Source: Prochlorococcus sp. AG-436-O11 (GTDB taxonomy: Bacteria; Cyanobacteriota; Cyanobacteriia; PCC-6307; Cyanobiaceae). Taken from it: 64,000 nucleotides of DNA. Made by a program: the position numbers and the translations under genes. Numbering within the stretch: position 1 is the stretch's first letter; every line of letters starts with the position of its first letter. Under the pieces are notes generated by a model. That model was not told where the DNA came from. It ran no database searches and saw only the letters and a program-made list of their open reading frames with translations. The stretch spans positions 50,259 to 114,258 of the forward strand of contig QCPO01000003.1 in assembly GCA_003212535.1 (NCBI GenBank), in the 5' to 3' direction. Positions 20,752 through 30,684 of the stretch are shown here, in pieces.

Positions 20752-21448
20752 ATTTAAAAGTCAATTGATATTTATTTGTTTTAATAGCATGGATAGAAGG
20801 ATCACCAACTTTTGAACCATAGCTAGCAACATACTGGAAACCACATATATCGTTTTTTTGAGAATCAATTATTTCTAATTGCTTTGAATCACACTTCTGA
20901 AATTTACTAATGGTCTCAACCTGATTAACTCTTAAAGTGCCTGATTTATGTACTTTTTGAATAACTAATTCATCTGCAAAGAAAATATCTTCATCTTTGG
21001 CCTGATTTCTCACTGTAATCCGTGACTCAATAAAGAAACCATCTTTTAAATAAGTAATTTGATTATTAATTGAATTTGGATCATTTACAACTTTTAATAA
21101 GGTGTCACCAAATATTGCTTTTCCAATAGACTCACAATTTTCTGCACGATTACCAACAATTAAATCTGAATTATTCTTAAAGAAATTTACTTTATAAATA
21201 ACTGGCTCTTCTGAATCATTAATTATATCTTGAGAGGTAACAAGCCAACTTCCCTCAAACCATTTAGGATAAATTAAGTCTTTAGAAGTATCTGAAAATT
21301 TAAAATTTGGTAAATATATTTCTGGCCATTTATTTACCCTATTTTCCAAAAACTCTCGTACGTTAGAATCAACTAAAGCAAAAGAACTTTCTACAAAAAT
21401 TCCTTGAAAAGTCAGGCAGAGAATTAATCCAAGAAGAATTTTGATCAT
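20738..21448 (-). CDS. Conserved-looking secreted or lumenal hypothetical protein (DUF6816-like)
   Basis: Signal peptide-like N-terminus, YPKWFEGSWLVTSQ. Confidence 0.72.
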   Translation of the reverse strand: MIKILLGLILCLTFQGIFVESSFALVDSNVREFLENRVNKWPEIYLPNFKFSDTSKDLIYPKWFEGSWLVTSQDIINDSEEPVIYKVNFFKNNSDLIVGNRAENCESIGKAIFGDTLLKVVNDPNSINNQITYLKDGFFIESRITVRNQAKDEDIFFADELVIQKVHKSGTLRVNQVETISKFQKCDSKQLEIIDSQKNDICGFQYVASYGSKVGDPSIHAIKTNKYQLTFKFIEN

Positions 21449-21704
21449 GTCAAATCCACTAATAAGAGAATCAGATCATTATGTATTATTAGAACCAGAT
21501 TCAAAAGAAAAAATAGTATCAAAGCAAGAAGCTATTTTATGGTTAAAGAATTGGGTTAGTAAGACTGAAACAAAAACAATATATCAAAATATAGACGATC
21601 CTAATCAGGAATTTTTTGAAGAATTATTGGAAAGCACTTATGAATTAGAAATAAAATTGGGATACGTTATTAAATGGTTTGCAGTGAGAATTGAACCAGA
21701 TTAA
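21447..21704 (+). CDS. Small hypothetical protein
   Basis: ORF-track frame with start moved to ATG 21447: MSNPLIRESDHYVLLEPDSKEKIVSKQEA. Confidence 0.75.
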   Translation: MSNPLIRESDHYVLLEPDSKEKIVSKQEAILWLKNWVSKTETKTIYQNIDDPNQEFFEELLESTYELEIKLGYVIKWFAVRIEPD

Positions 21705-22258
21705 TTAATTATTTCTTTATGCATTGCATATATTATTTTCATTGCAACTTCTTCAATATTTTCTTTTTTTACCTCAATTCTTAAATCGGCTTGAGAATAT
21801 AAATTTTCTCTAGATTGAAAAATACTCATATATAAATCATTTAGATTATTTTCCTGAAGTAATGGCCTTTTTTCAATTTCATTTTTCAATCTCTCAATTG
21901 CAATATCTTTATCGAGATCTATCCATACAATTATTCCCTGTCTTAATATTCCCCAGTTTTCCGATTTGGTAACTATCCCTCCCCCAGTTGAAATTACTAA
22001 TGAAGGAATTTTTATACTTTCTTTGAGACAGTTTGTTTCTAATTCACGGAAATTATCTTCTCCATCATAATTAAAAATTTGATTGATAGATTTTTTTGCC
22101 AACTTCTCTATTAATGAATCTAAATCAATGAATTTATACTTCAATAATTCAGCAAGTTTCAAACCAGTTTGTGACTTACCACAACCCATCATACCTATTA
22201 AAAATATGCTTCTACCTTTGATGACCTTAACTGTTTTTTCGATAATAGATTTTTCCAT
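21701..22258 (-). CDS. aroK: Shikimate kinase
   Basis: IFLIGMMGCGKSQTGLKLAELL, VISTGGGIV. Confidence 0.94.
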   Translation of the reverse strand: MEKSIIEKTVKVIKGRSIFLIGMMGCGKSQTGLKLAELLKYKFIDLDSLIEKLAKKSINQIFNYDGEDNFRELETNCLKESIKIPSLVISTGGGIVTKSENWGILRQGIIVWIDLDKDIAIERLKNEIEKRPLLQENNLNDLYMSIFQSRENLYSQADLRIEVKKENIEEVAMKIIYAMHKEIIN

Positions 22259-22308
22259 AAAGACAAAAGCTTATATAAAACCTTAAGATAGTATTATTGT
22301 AGACAGGT

Positions 22309-23235
22309 ATGACTTCTACACAATCCAAACCACTACATGGGAAGGGACGTGAATGCGTCATAACTCGACGTGCCTGCTTTAGTTCTAGTCACCGTTATTG
22401 GCTTCCTGAAAAAAGCCCAGAAGAAAATTTATCTCTTTTTGGGAAGTGCAGTATTGCACCAGGTCATGGTCATAATTATGAACTTATTGTATCAATGGGT
22501 GGAGAACTAGACTCTGATGGGATGGTCCTAAATCTCTCTAATGTCAAACACTCTATTAAACATAAGGTTACTGGACAATTAGATTTTCGTTTTTTAAATG
22601 ATGTCTGGCCTGAATTTAATGTTAATAATCAAGAGGGCATACTACCCACAACTGAAGCATTAGTGCAGGTCATTTGGAGTCGTCTAAAGGATGATTTACC
22701 TCTTACAAGTCTAAGACTTTATGAAAACCCAAATTTATGGGCAGATTATTTTGGAAAAAACATGGAAGCATTTTTAACAGTACAAACTCATTTTGCAGCC
22801 GCTCATAGACTTGCAAAAGAAGAGATATCCTTTGATGAAAATAAAAAAATTTATGGAAAATGTGCCAGAGTTAATGGACATGGACATAACTATCTTGTCG
22901 ATATAACTGTAAAAGGAGAGATTGATAGTAGAACTGGTATGGTTTGCAACTTAGCTGCCCTCCAAGAAATTATTAATAATTTGGTTGTTGATCAATTAGA
23001 TCATACTTTTCTAAATAAAGACATCGAATTTTTCCATAGTTGTGTTCCAACTGCGGAAAATATAGCTTTATATATTTCAGATATTCTTAAAGAACCAGTC
23101 TATGATCTTGGTGCAACATTGCACAAAATAAGACTCCAAGAGAGCCCAAACAATGCTGCAGAAATTTATGTAGATCAAAAGTTAACCAATTCACTTAAGA
23201 TGAAATTAGAAAATGATTTAGTTACACAAACTTGA
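22309..23235 (+). CDS. Tandem-domain 6-pyruvoyl-tetrahydropterin synthase/QueD-like protein
   Basis: Two PTPS-like halves: ACFSSSHRYW...FGKCSIAPGHGHNY...QLDFRFLND and THFAAAHRLA...YGKCARVNGHGHNY...QLDHTFLNK. Confidence 0.92.
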   Translation: MTSTQSKPLHGKGRECVITRRACFSSSHRYWLPEKSPEENLSLFGKCSIAPGHGHNYELIVSMGGELDSDGMVLNLSNVKHSIKHKVTGQLDFRFLNDVWPEFNVNNQEGILPTTEALVQVIWSRLKDDLPLTSLRLYENPNLWADYFGKNMEAFLTVQTHFAAAHRLAKEEISFDENKKIYGKCARVNGHGHNYLVDITVKGEIDSRTGMVCNLAALQEIINNLVVDQLDHTFLNKDIEFFHSCVPTAENIALYISDILKEPVYDLGATLHKIRLQESPNNAAEIYVDQKLTNSLKMKLENDLVTQT

Positions 23236-23882
23236 GCATTCCAAGAGTAACAATAGTTATAGCATCAAGTCTTGATGGAAGAATTGCATTCCCTGAAGGT
23301 GGAGAGTCACATCTTGGAAGCGAAGAAGATAAACGAATGTTGAATAATAATTTATCAATGGTTGATGCCACCATTTTTGGTTTAGGAACATTAAAAGCTC
23401 ATCAATCAACATATCTAATTAAAAGGCGGTGTGAGATTAATAAAGCAAAAATATCAAAAAGCCAACCAATTTCTATAGTTGCCTCAAATAGCAAGAAATT
23501 TAACAGAAATTGGAAATACTTTCGACAACCAATTAGAAGATGGCTAATTAGCTCTAATACAGTTGAAAATTCTTCAAACAATGACTTCGAGAAACAATTT
23601 TTTTTCGAAAATTCATGGGAAAAAACTTTAATTTCACTCAAAAAACAAGGGATAAATGATCTAGCTCTTTTAGGAGGTGCAAAGCTTATAAATTCATTTT
23701 TAAAAGAGGATCTCATAACAGATATAAAAATTACAATAATTCCGAGAATTATTGGAGGTAAGTATACATGGATACCTCCAGAACAATCTAACGAGATTTT
23801 TAATCTCAAAAGACTGTGGGAAATAAAATCAATTAAAAATTTAATGAATAATGAGATCCACATACATTACAAAAAAAATTGA
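23232..23882 (+). CDS. RibD C-terminal-domain (DHFR-like) reductase
   Basis: PRVTIVIASSLDGRIAFPEGGESHLGSEEDKRMLNNNLSMVDATIFGLGTL...LALLGGAKLINSFL; TTG start overlaps the upstream stop (TTGA). Confidence 0.88.
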   Translation: MSIPRVTIVIASSLDGRIAFPEGGESHLGSEEDKRMLNNNLSMVDATIFGLGTLKAHQSTYLIKRRCEINKAKISKSQPISIVASNSKKFNRNWKYFRQPIRRWLISSNTVENSSNNDFEKQFFFENSWEKTLISLKKQGINDLALLGGAKLINSFLKEDLITDIKITIIPRIIGGKYTWIPPEQSNEIFNLKRLWEIKSIKNLMNNEIHIHYKKN

Positions 23883-23899
23883 AATAAATTAAATATTTT

Positions 23900-25054
23900 A
23901 TGAACCAAAAAATAAATAAAGTTGAACTGAAATTGTCCATTAAGGAAATCTCCAAAGAGATATGGAATGAATTAACACTTGAATTCAACAATCCATTTTA
24001 TGAATGGGATTGGCTTAAAAACCTTGAAATATCAAAAAGTGTTTCGAGAGAAACTGGTTGGCAGCCTTTATATTTTGTTGCTTATAAAAATGAAGAAATA
24101 TTAGGTATTGCTCCACTTTTTTTAAAAAATCATAGTTATGGAGAATTTATTTTTGATCAATCATTTGCAAGGTTGGCTCAAGAGCTGAATTTAAATTATT
24201 ATCCCAAATTAATTGGAATGAGTCCTTATAGTCCTGTAAATGGATATCAATTTTTATATAAAAAAAACAAAGATAAGACAGAAATTACAAATTTACTGAT
24301 AAGCCATATCGAAAGCTTTGCGATTACAAACAAAATTTTAAGTTGTAATTTTTTATATATTGATGAAAGCTGGGGTAATCATCTTAAATCTTTGGGATAC
24401 TGTGAATGGATAAATTCCAGCAGTGAATGGAAGAGTAATGGAGAAAAAACCTTTGATGATTTTCTTTCTAGGTTTAACTCTAATCAGAGAAAAAATATAA
24501 AAAAAGAGAGAAAATCAATTGCCAAACAAGATATTAAAGTAGAAATTTTTGAGGAACATAATATTAACCAAGAAATACTCCAAAAGATGCATAATTTTTA
24601 TGAGCAGCATTGTTTAAGGTGGGGAGTATGGGGAAGTAAATATCTAACATCTAAATTTTTCGAAAAAATTTTAGATAATAAAAAAAATCTTTTGCTTTTT
24701 AGCGCAGCAAAAACCTACTCTGAAGATGTTTTTGCGATGTCAATGTGTGTTAAAAATAAAAACAACTTATGGGGGAGATATTGGGGAAGTCAAGAAGAAA
24801 TATCTAATTTACATTTTGAATTATGCTACTACCAGCCAATTGAATGGGCAATAAAAAATAGTATCCATTTTTTTGATCCTGGAGCAGGTGGCAAACATAA
24901 AAGAAGGAGGGGATTTTTTGCAAAAACCACCATAAGCTTACATAAGTGGTTTGACAAAAATATGGAAAATATAATTAATCCTTGGCTAAATGAAGTAAAT
25001 AGACAAACCAAAATGGAAATTGATTTTGAAAATGATTCTATACCCTTTAAATAA
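23900..25054 (+). CDS. FemAB/GNAT-like (DUF482-type) acyltransferase
   Basis: FYEWDWLKNLEISKSVSRETGWQPLYFVAYKNEEILGIAPLFLK...FDPGAGGKHKRRRGF. Confidence 0.88.
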   Translation: MNQKINKVELKLSIKEISKEIWNELTLEFNNPFYEWDWLKNLEISKSVSRETGWQPLYFVAYKNEEILGIAPLFLKNHSYGEFIFDQSFARLAQELNLNYYPKLIGMSPYSPVNGYQFLYKKNKDKTEITNLLISHIESFAITNKILSCNFLYIDESWGNHLKSLGYCEWINSSSEWKSNGEKTFDDFLSRFNSNQRKNIKKERKSIAKQDIKVEIFEEHNINQEILQKMHNFYEQHCLRWGVWGSKYLTSKFFEKILDNKKNLLLFSAAKTYSEDVFAMSMCVKNKNNLWGRYWGSQEEISNLHFELCYYQPIEWAIKNSIHFFDPGAGGKHKRRRGFFAKTTISLHKWFDKNMENIINPWLNEVNRQTKMEIDFENDSIPFK

Positions 25055-25114
25055 AAAATTATTTAGCTTTACCAAAGATTATATTAGTAATATAGTTTGT
25101 TATTAACTGCCAAG

Positions 25115-25501
25115 ATGGATTCTATTAAAATTTTCGAGGAAAAAATAAAGATTGATAATGATTTATCCAACAGATACATAGACTTAGACCCAAACGGTTA
25201 TTTTATTATAAAAGTAGATTTACAAGAAAATAAAATAATTTTAGAGCACTTTTTAAATAATATTAATGATGAGGGATATGCTATTGACCCGGAAACAAAT
25301 GAGCCAATTAAATGCGACTCTCAAGATAAAAGAGTTAGTAATGAAGTTTTTGAAGGTATTAGTGCTAAACAACTTGGAATATTGATCACTGAAGAAAGAA
25401 ATGACTTAATAACAAGATTTGATCATGCCCTATATCTAGGACGGGAATTACAAAAAGCAGAAGAATGTTTATATAAAAAATTAACATATATTCAAGATTA
25501 A
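25115..25501 (+). CDS. DUF4346-like hypothetical protein
   Basis: MDSIKIFEEKIKID...RYIDLDPNGYFIIKVD...EGYAIDPETNEPIKCDSQD; start moved to ATG 25115. Confidence 0.75.
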   Translation: MDSIKIFEEKIKIDNDLSNRYIDLDPNGYFIIKVDLQENKIILEHFLNNINDEGYAIDPETNEPIKCDSQDKRVSNEVFEGISAKQLGILITEERNDLITRFDHALYLGRELQKAEECLYKKLTYIQD

Positions 25502-25565
25502 GAAATTAAACGAAAAAATCTATATTTTTTATCTGATGTTAGATTAAAGAAAAATAAATAAATTA

Positions 25566-25658
25566 ATGAACATCATTTTCTATTTTGCATTTATTGGCTT
25601 TGGTTTTGGAGCAGCTTTCATTTTAGATAAGCTTTTAAGAGCAGTTAAATTAATATAG
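25566..25658 (+). CDS. petL: PetL-like cytochrome b6f small subunit candidate (30 aa)
   Basis: Read from sequence: MNIIFYFAFIGFGFGAAFILDKLLRAVKLI*. Single TM helix with basic ...AVKLI C-terminus resembling cyanobacterial PetL. Confidence 0.6.
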   Translation: MNIIFYFAFIGFGFGAAFILDKLLRAVKLI

Positions 25659-25662
25659 AAAA

Positions 25663-27090
25663 TTATAAAATTCTTAAAAATTCTCCGTATAAATCATATT
25701 CATCAGCGAAACAAATATTTGCTTCAACAAATTTACCAATAAATTTTTTCAAATCATGATTATCTTTAATAGATAAAATCACATTTCCATCAATTTCAGG
25801 CGCAAAATGGTAAGAACGCCCAATTAATTCATTATTATCAGATATTTTTTCTACCAATACCTTCATTTTTGATCCAACATATGACTGATTTTTATTTTTA
25901 GAGATATTTTGTTGAACAGAAATAATGTTATCTTTTCTTGCCTCTGCGACCTCTGGGGATACTCTATTTGGCAAAACAAAAGCTGAAGTTCCTTCCTCAG
26001 GAGAGAAAATAAACACTCCTACATGATCAAACTTGTGCCTATCCAAAAATTTAAGAAGGTGTTCAAAATGTTCTTTTTTTTCTCCTGGGAAACCAACAAT
26101 GAGACTTGTTCTTAATACAGCAGATGGAATTTCTTCTCTAATTTTGCTCAAAATTGATTCATTCAAAGAAGCCTGCCAAGGTCTATTCATACTCTTCAAC
26201 ACATCTGGATGACTATGCTGAAGTGGTAAATCAAAATAAGGTACTATATTCTTTGAATCCTTGAAAGCCCTAATAACTTCATCAGTTAAACCAGTTGGAT
26301 AAGCATAATGTATCCTGATCCAAGGAATTGGAACTTTTGAAAGCTCATTCAAAAGTTTAGCTAATGAAGGTTTTCCATAAATATCTTGTCCATAATTAGT
26401 TGTTATTTGACTAATTAGTATGATTTCTTGAATACCCTGCTTTGCAAGACTTTTAGCTTCTGAAATTATAGATTCTATTTTTCTACTTCTTTGAGGACCC
26501 CTCAACTTGGGAATAATACAAAAAGCGCAATTATAATTACAGCCTTCAGCAATACGAAGATAAGCAACAAATTTCTTCTTATCAACAAAACGAGGCATTA
26601 CCTCATCTGCAATGAATTCAGGTGTTTTTGAGACTTCATTCACGATTTCCCCTTTTTCTACTCTGTTCAAAACCTTTGCTATCTTTTGATAATCTCCTGT
26701 TCCAACTAAACCTTTTATTTCGGGTATTTCTTTGAGAAGTTCGTCTTTAAAATGTTGAGCCATACAGCCTGCAACAATTACCTCCTTTCCTTGATTTGTA
26801 TATTCTAGAATTTTCCTAATTGATTCCTCTCTAGCTGTTTCAATAAAACTGCAAGTATTTACTACAACAACATTGGCATCATCTATATTACTGTCAACTT
26901 CATAACCCTCTTTATCTAATAAGCCTTGCATATGTTCAGTATCAACAAGGTTTTTCTCACAACCAACATGACTAAATGCAACCTTAGAAAGTTTTTTATC
27001 TTTAACATTGAGATTATTTTGTTTCACAAATTTTAAAAAATTAAAAATCAAAAAATTTAAAAAGCATTTCGTATAGAACTCACATGCCAA
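25663..27090 (-). CDS. rimO: Ribosomal protein S12 methylthiotransferase
   Basis: [30 protein letters not shown], radical [18 protein letters not shown]. True start probably downstream of 27090. Confidence 0.93.
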   Translation of the reverse strand: MACEFYTKCFLNFLIFNFLKFVKQNNLNVKDKKLSKVAFSHVGCEKNLVDTEHMQGLLDKEGYEVDSNIDDANVVVVNTCSFIETAREESIRKILEYTNQGKEVIVAGCMAQHFKDELLKEIPEIKGLVGTGDYQKIAKVLNRVEKGEIVNEVSKTPEFIADEVMPRFVDKKKFVAYLRIAEGCNYNCAFCIIPKLRGPQRSRKIESIISEAKSLAKQGIQEIILISQITTNYGQDIYGKPSLAKLLNELSKVPIPWIRIHYAYPTGLTDEVIRAFKDSKNIVPYFDLPLQHSHPDVLKSMNRPWQASLNESILSKIREEIPSAVLRTSLIVGFPGEKKEHFEHLLKFLDRHKFDHVGVFIFSPEEGTSAFVLPNRVSPEVAEARKDNIISVQQNISKNKNQSYVGSKMKVLVEKISDNNELIGRSYHFAPEIDGNVILSIKDNHDLKKFIGKFVEANICFADEYDLYGEFLRIL

Positions 27091-27136
27091 GATAATATTA
27101 GAATAGATTATGTAAATAACAAATTTTCACTTTTAT

Positions 27137-28072
27137 ATGACGCTTAAGACTTTAAAAAGTAGAAATAATAAAGATTTGAAATGGCCAAAAATTATAATCG
27201 CAATTCTTAGCACTATAGGATTAGTTGACACAGGTTCAATTACGTTAAAAAATTGGGGATTATTTAATTCTCTTTCATGCCCAGGGATACAAAATGGTTG
27301 TGAAACAGTTTTAAATAGTCCTTGGGGTACTTTATTTAAAAATAATCAAATTAATATACCTCTTTCATTCGCAGGAGTTATAACGTATTTATCAATATTA
27401 GTTATCACAATAATACTTTCACTTAATGTGATTTCTCCAAAAGAAAAGCTAAATAAGTTTTTTTGGTGGTTAATATTTCTAATTTCTTGTGCCTCCTCTG
27501 CATTTAGTTTTTTGTTAATCAATATAATGTTTTTCAAGATTCAAGCATATTGTTTTTTTTGTATACTTTCAGCAATTTTATCGTTTTCTATCTTTATAAT
27601 TTCTATGATTGGAGCAAAGTTTGAAAGTAGAGAACCTATGATTTTTCGAGGTTTCATAGTAGCCCTAAGTGTCCTGCTCGGAGGACTAATTTGGTCAACT
27701 AACGTTGACCCTTCTAATGCAATTGATGTTCCAAGCCCCACTGAAAATGTATCCCCGATAATTACCACTTCAAGCTCTCCCCAGAATGTAAAATTTGCAA
27801 AATTTCTGAGAGAAAAAAATATTGTTATGTATAGTGCGTATTGGTGCCCGCATTGCCACGATCAGAAACAATTATTTGGGAAAGAAGCAGTTAAAGAGTT
27901 AAAAGTAGTTGAATGTGCTAAAGATGGGAAAGACAATAATTACAAGCTATGTCAAACAAAAGGTATTGAAGGATTTCCCTCATGGGAAATCAACGGCGAG
28001 ATTTATAGCGGTACTCGCGACCTAAATGATTTAGCAATAATGACTGGTTATAAAGGAAATACTAATTTTTGA
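27137..28072 (+). CDS. VKOR domain fused to C-terminal thioredoxin-like domain
   Basis: Membrane VKOR domain with loop Cys (SCPGIQNGCETVLNSPWG) and CFFC, then thioredoxin-like YWCPHC. Confidence 0.92.
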   Translation: MTLKTLKSRNNKDLKWPKIIIAILSTIGLVDTGSITLKNWGLFNSLSCPGIQNGCETVLNSPWGTLFKNNQINIPLSFAGVITYLSILVITIILSLNVISPKEKLNKFFWWLIFLISCASSAFSFLLINIMFFKIQAYCFFCILSAILSFSIFIISMIGAKFESREPMIFRGFIVALSVLLGGLIWSTNVDPSNAIDVPSPTENVSPIITTSSSPQNVKFAKFLREKNIVMYSAYWCPHCHDQKQLFGKEAVKELKVVECAKDGKDNNYKLCQTKGIEGFPSWEINGEIYSGTRDLNDLAIMTGYKGNTNF

Positions 28073-29729
28073 TATATCTTTTTTTAATTTCTTGGTTTAA
28101 TTGTTGTCTAGTATGGCATTCCCAATTTTTATCTTTAATAGGGAAATCATCTCTGTAATGTCCTCCTCTGCTCTCTTTCCTAAAAAGGCAAGCTTTTAAC
28201 AAAGTTAAAGTTGTTATTTGTCTATTCTTCAAATCAAGCAAAAGATTAAGCCCTCTTCTATTAGGTTCATTAAGTTTGATTCTTTGATCAAATTCAATTT
28301 GATCAAGACTATTGAGTAAAGGATTTTTTTTCAATAGATCCATTTCGGTTTGCATATGATTTAAGAATTGAATCATATTACTTTTATTTCGAGATACGCC
28401 TAGATTAATCCAGCATGCTTTTCTTAATTCATCAATCTTTCCTGCAATGATGGGAATATGATCTTCTGGAGGAACTTGAATATCAAACTCTTTCTTTGAT
28501 CTTTCTAATTTTCTTAAATTTAAAGGATTATTTAAAACAATTGAAGACATTTTTCTTGCAAATACAAGACATTCCATCAATGAATTGCTTGCTAATCTAT
28601 TGGCACCATGAACTCCTGTAGAAGCAACTTCTCCTACGGCATATAAGCCTTTTCGATTAGAAGATGCATTTAAGTCAGTTCTCACTCCTCCCATCCAATA
28701 ATGAGCTGCAGGCGCAACTGGAATAACCTCGTTGAGAGGATTTACACCATAATCTTGACATCGACTTAAAATTGTGGGAAATCTTTCTACAATTTTTTCT
28801 GGGTCAATATATCTAAGATCTAAACCAACATGATCAACATTGTTATGATGCATATTTTTCATTATTGCTCTGCTAACTTGGTCCCTACTAGCTAAATCCT
28901 TATTTTGAAGATATTGGACAGGGCTTTCTCCATTCTTATCAACTAGGACCGCTCCTTCTCCTCTAAGAGCCTCAGAAATTAAAAAACAAGGGGCTCCATA
29001 AAATTTTAAAGCTGTAGGATGAAATTGAATAAACTCTAGATCTTCAATAGCAGCTCCTGCGTTCCATGCGAGAGCAATCCCTTCTCCAGATGATTGAGCA
29101 GGATTTGTAGTATTAGTAAATAAATGACCACCACCACCTGTGGCTAAAACAACCGCCCTAGAATTAATCCAATATAAATTCGATCCATCAAGAACCTGAA
29201 CTCCTTTACATTCTTCATTTTCAATAAGTAGTTCAGTTACTCTTACACCTCTACAGTGAAGAATATTCTCCTTGTTTTCAACGTGATCTTCTAGCACTTC
29301 TACTAATGCTCTGCCAGTTCGATCTTTAACATGCAAGACTCTTCTTCGAGAATGAGCTGCTTCAAGAGTAGTAGCTAATTGATCACAATTTTGATCAAAA
29401 ATCATACCTAAATTCTGTAACCTATCAACACAGCTAGGAGCTTCTCTTACAAGCATTTCTACAGCTTTGAAATCACATAACCCATCACCAGCTTTTAGGG
29501 TATCTTCAGCATGAAGATCAAATGAGTCATCTGGTCTTACAACAGATGCTATCCCTCCTTGCGCCCATCTACTCGAAGATGCCTTGCTAGTATTCCGATT
29601 TAAAAGCAGCACTTTTAAATTTGCAGGCAATTCAAGGCAAGTCATTAGTCCTGCGGCTCCAGCACCTATGACAATTACATCCCATTTATTAATTGCAATC
29701 GGTTCTTGCGAAAATGGCGGCCTTAACAT
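28062..29729 (-). CDS. nadB: L-aspartate oxidase
   Basis: VIVIGAGAAGLMTCLEL, SRWAQGGIASV, HGANRLASNSLMECLVF. Confidence 0.94.
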   Translation of the reverse strand: MLRPPFSQEPIAINKWDVIVIGAGAAGLMTCLELPANLKVLLLNRNTSKASSSRWAQGGIASVVRPDDSFDLHAEDTLKAGDGLCDFKAVEMLVREAPSCVDRLQNLGMIFDQNCDQLATTLEAAHSRRRVLHVKDRTGRALVEVLEDHVENKENILHCRGVRVTELLIENEECKGVQVLDGSNLYWINSRAVVLATGGGGHLFTNTTNPAQSSGEGIALAWNAGAAIEDLEFIQFHPTALKFYGAPCFLISEALRGEGAVLVDKNGESPVQYLQNKDLASRDQVSRAIMKNMHHNNVDHVGLDLRYIDPEKIVERFPTILSRCQDYGVNPLNEVIPVAPAAHYWMGGVRTDLNASSNRKGLYAVGEVASTGVHGANRLASNSLMECLVFARKMSSIVLNNPLNLRKLERSKKEFDIQVPPEDHIPIIAGKIDELRKACWINLGVSRNKSNMIQFLNHMQTEMDLLKKNPLLNSLDQIEFDQRIKLNEPNRRGLNLLLDLKNRQITTLTLLKACLFRKESRGGHYRDDFPIKDKNWECHTRQQLNQEIKKRYIKN

Positions 29730-30496
29730 TAAACCAACCCACTCAAAGTTGGTTGAATAATTGCTAAAAAAACAAAAATACCATCAACAATTAATGTCGT
29801 TTGAATTACATAACTTGCAACCAAGAGTGATTTTCCATTAGTAGAATTAATAATCGCAGAATTACGAATTTCTTTTGAAATAAACCAAAGTATTACTGCA
29901 ACAAAAATAATAATAGATAATGATTTAATTTGTATAAGATTTTCAGAGGTTTTTTGAAGTATTAAGGGAGCAGTCTCAGAATCTGCTGTAATAACTTCCT
30001 TCCATTGATCCATTATTCCAATCATAAATATTGTAATATCAGTAACTGCAGTTCCAAACAAAGAAGCAATATAAAAACTTGATCCAATTTTCCATTTAGT
30101 ACCTAAGCCAATTAAAGCTAAAGGTAATACTACTGCTTCAACAGGGATGTGGAGAATAGGATATTGACTTAACCATCCCCAAAACAAACAACCTCCAAGC
30201 CAACTTCCTGATACTCCAAGCAATAATGAACCAACAATAAACCATTGATTATATTGTTTCCTGGTCAAAATAAATGCTCCGAAGAGAATTACAAAAGTAA
30301 AACAAAGAGCACTAACTGGCTTAAATCTCACCCAAGGTGCTTGAACAAAAATAGGTAAAATTACAAAAAAAGAAGACCAAAGTCTTAAAGTAATTGGCTT
30401 TGATAAAAAAGTACTTTTATAAAAATCAAATTCACTATGAAATTCATTGTTGAAATTATCTTTCACATCTAGATTTTTTGTAATTAATTCTTCCAA
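29729..30496 (-). CDS. DUF3120-like cyanobacterial membrane protein
   Basis: Multi-TM; PIFVQAPWVRFKP...GCLFWGWLSQYPILHIPVEA. Confidence 0.78.
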   Translation of the reverse strand: MEELITKNLDVKDNFNNEFHSEFDFYKSTFLSKPITLRLWSSFFVILPIFVQAPWVRFKPVSALCFTFVILFGAFILTRKQYNQWFIVGSLLLGVSGSWLGGCLFWGWLSQYPILHIPVEAVVLPLALIGLGTKWKIGSSFYIASLFGTAVTDITIFMIGIMDQWKEVITADSETAPLILQKTSENLIQIKSLSIIIFVAVILWFISKEIRNSAIINSTNGKSLLVASYVIQTTLIVDGIFVFLAIIQPTLSGLV

Positions 30497-30684
30497 TGAA
30501 TCAAATTTTTAAAGGATATTTTAATTAATTTAAATCGTGTTTAAAAAAACTGCTAATTAAACATTTTAATCAATTAAAGGCCTTTGATTGAATAATTGTC
30601 TTTTGTATTTTAAAAGTATTTAATACACTTTCAGTCATATATGAGTTTAGAATATATATAAAGTTAAATGAATTTAATTTAATT

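Noticed and set aside
23402-23863. 153-aa minus-strand ORF opposite the RibD_C gene
   Set aside because: Antisense open frame; the plus-strand protein has clear family motifs.
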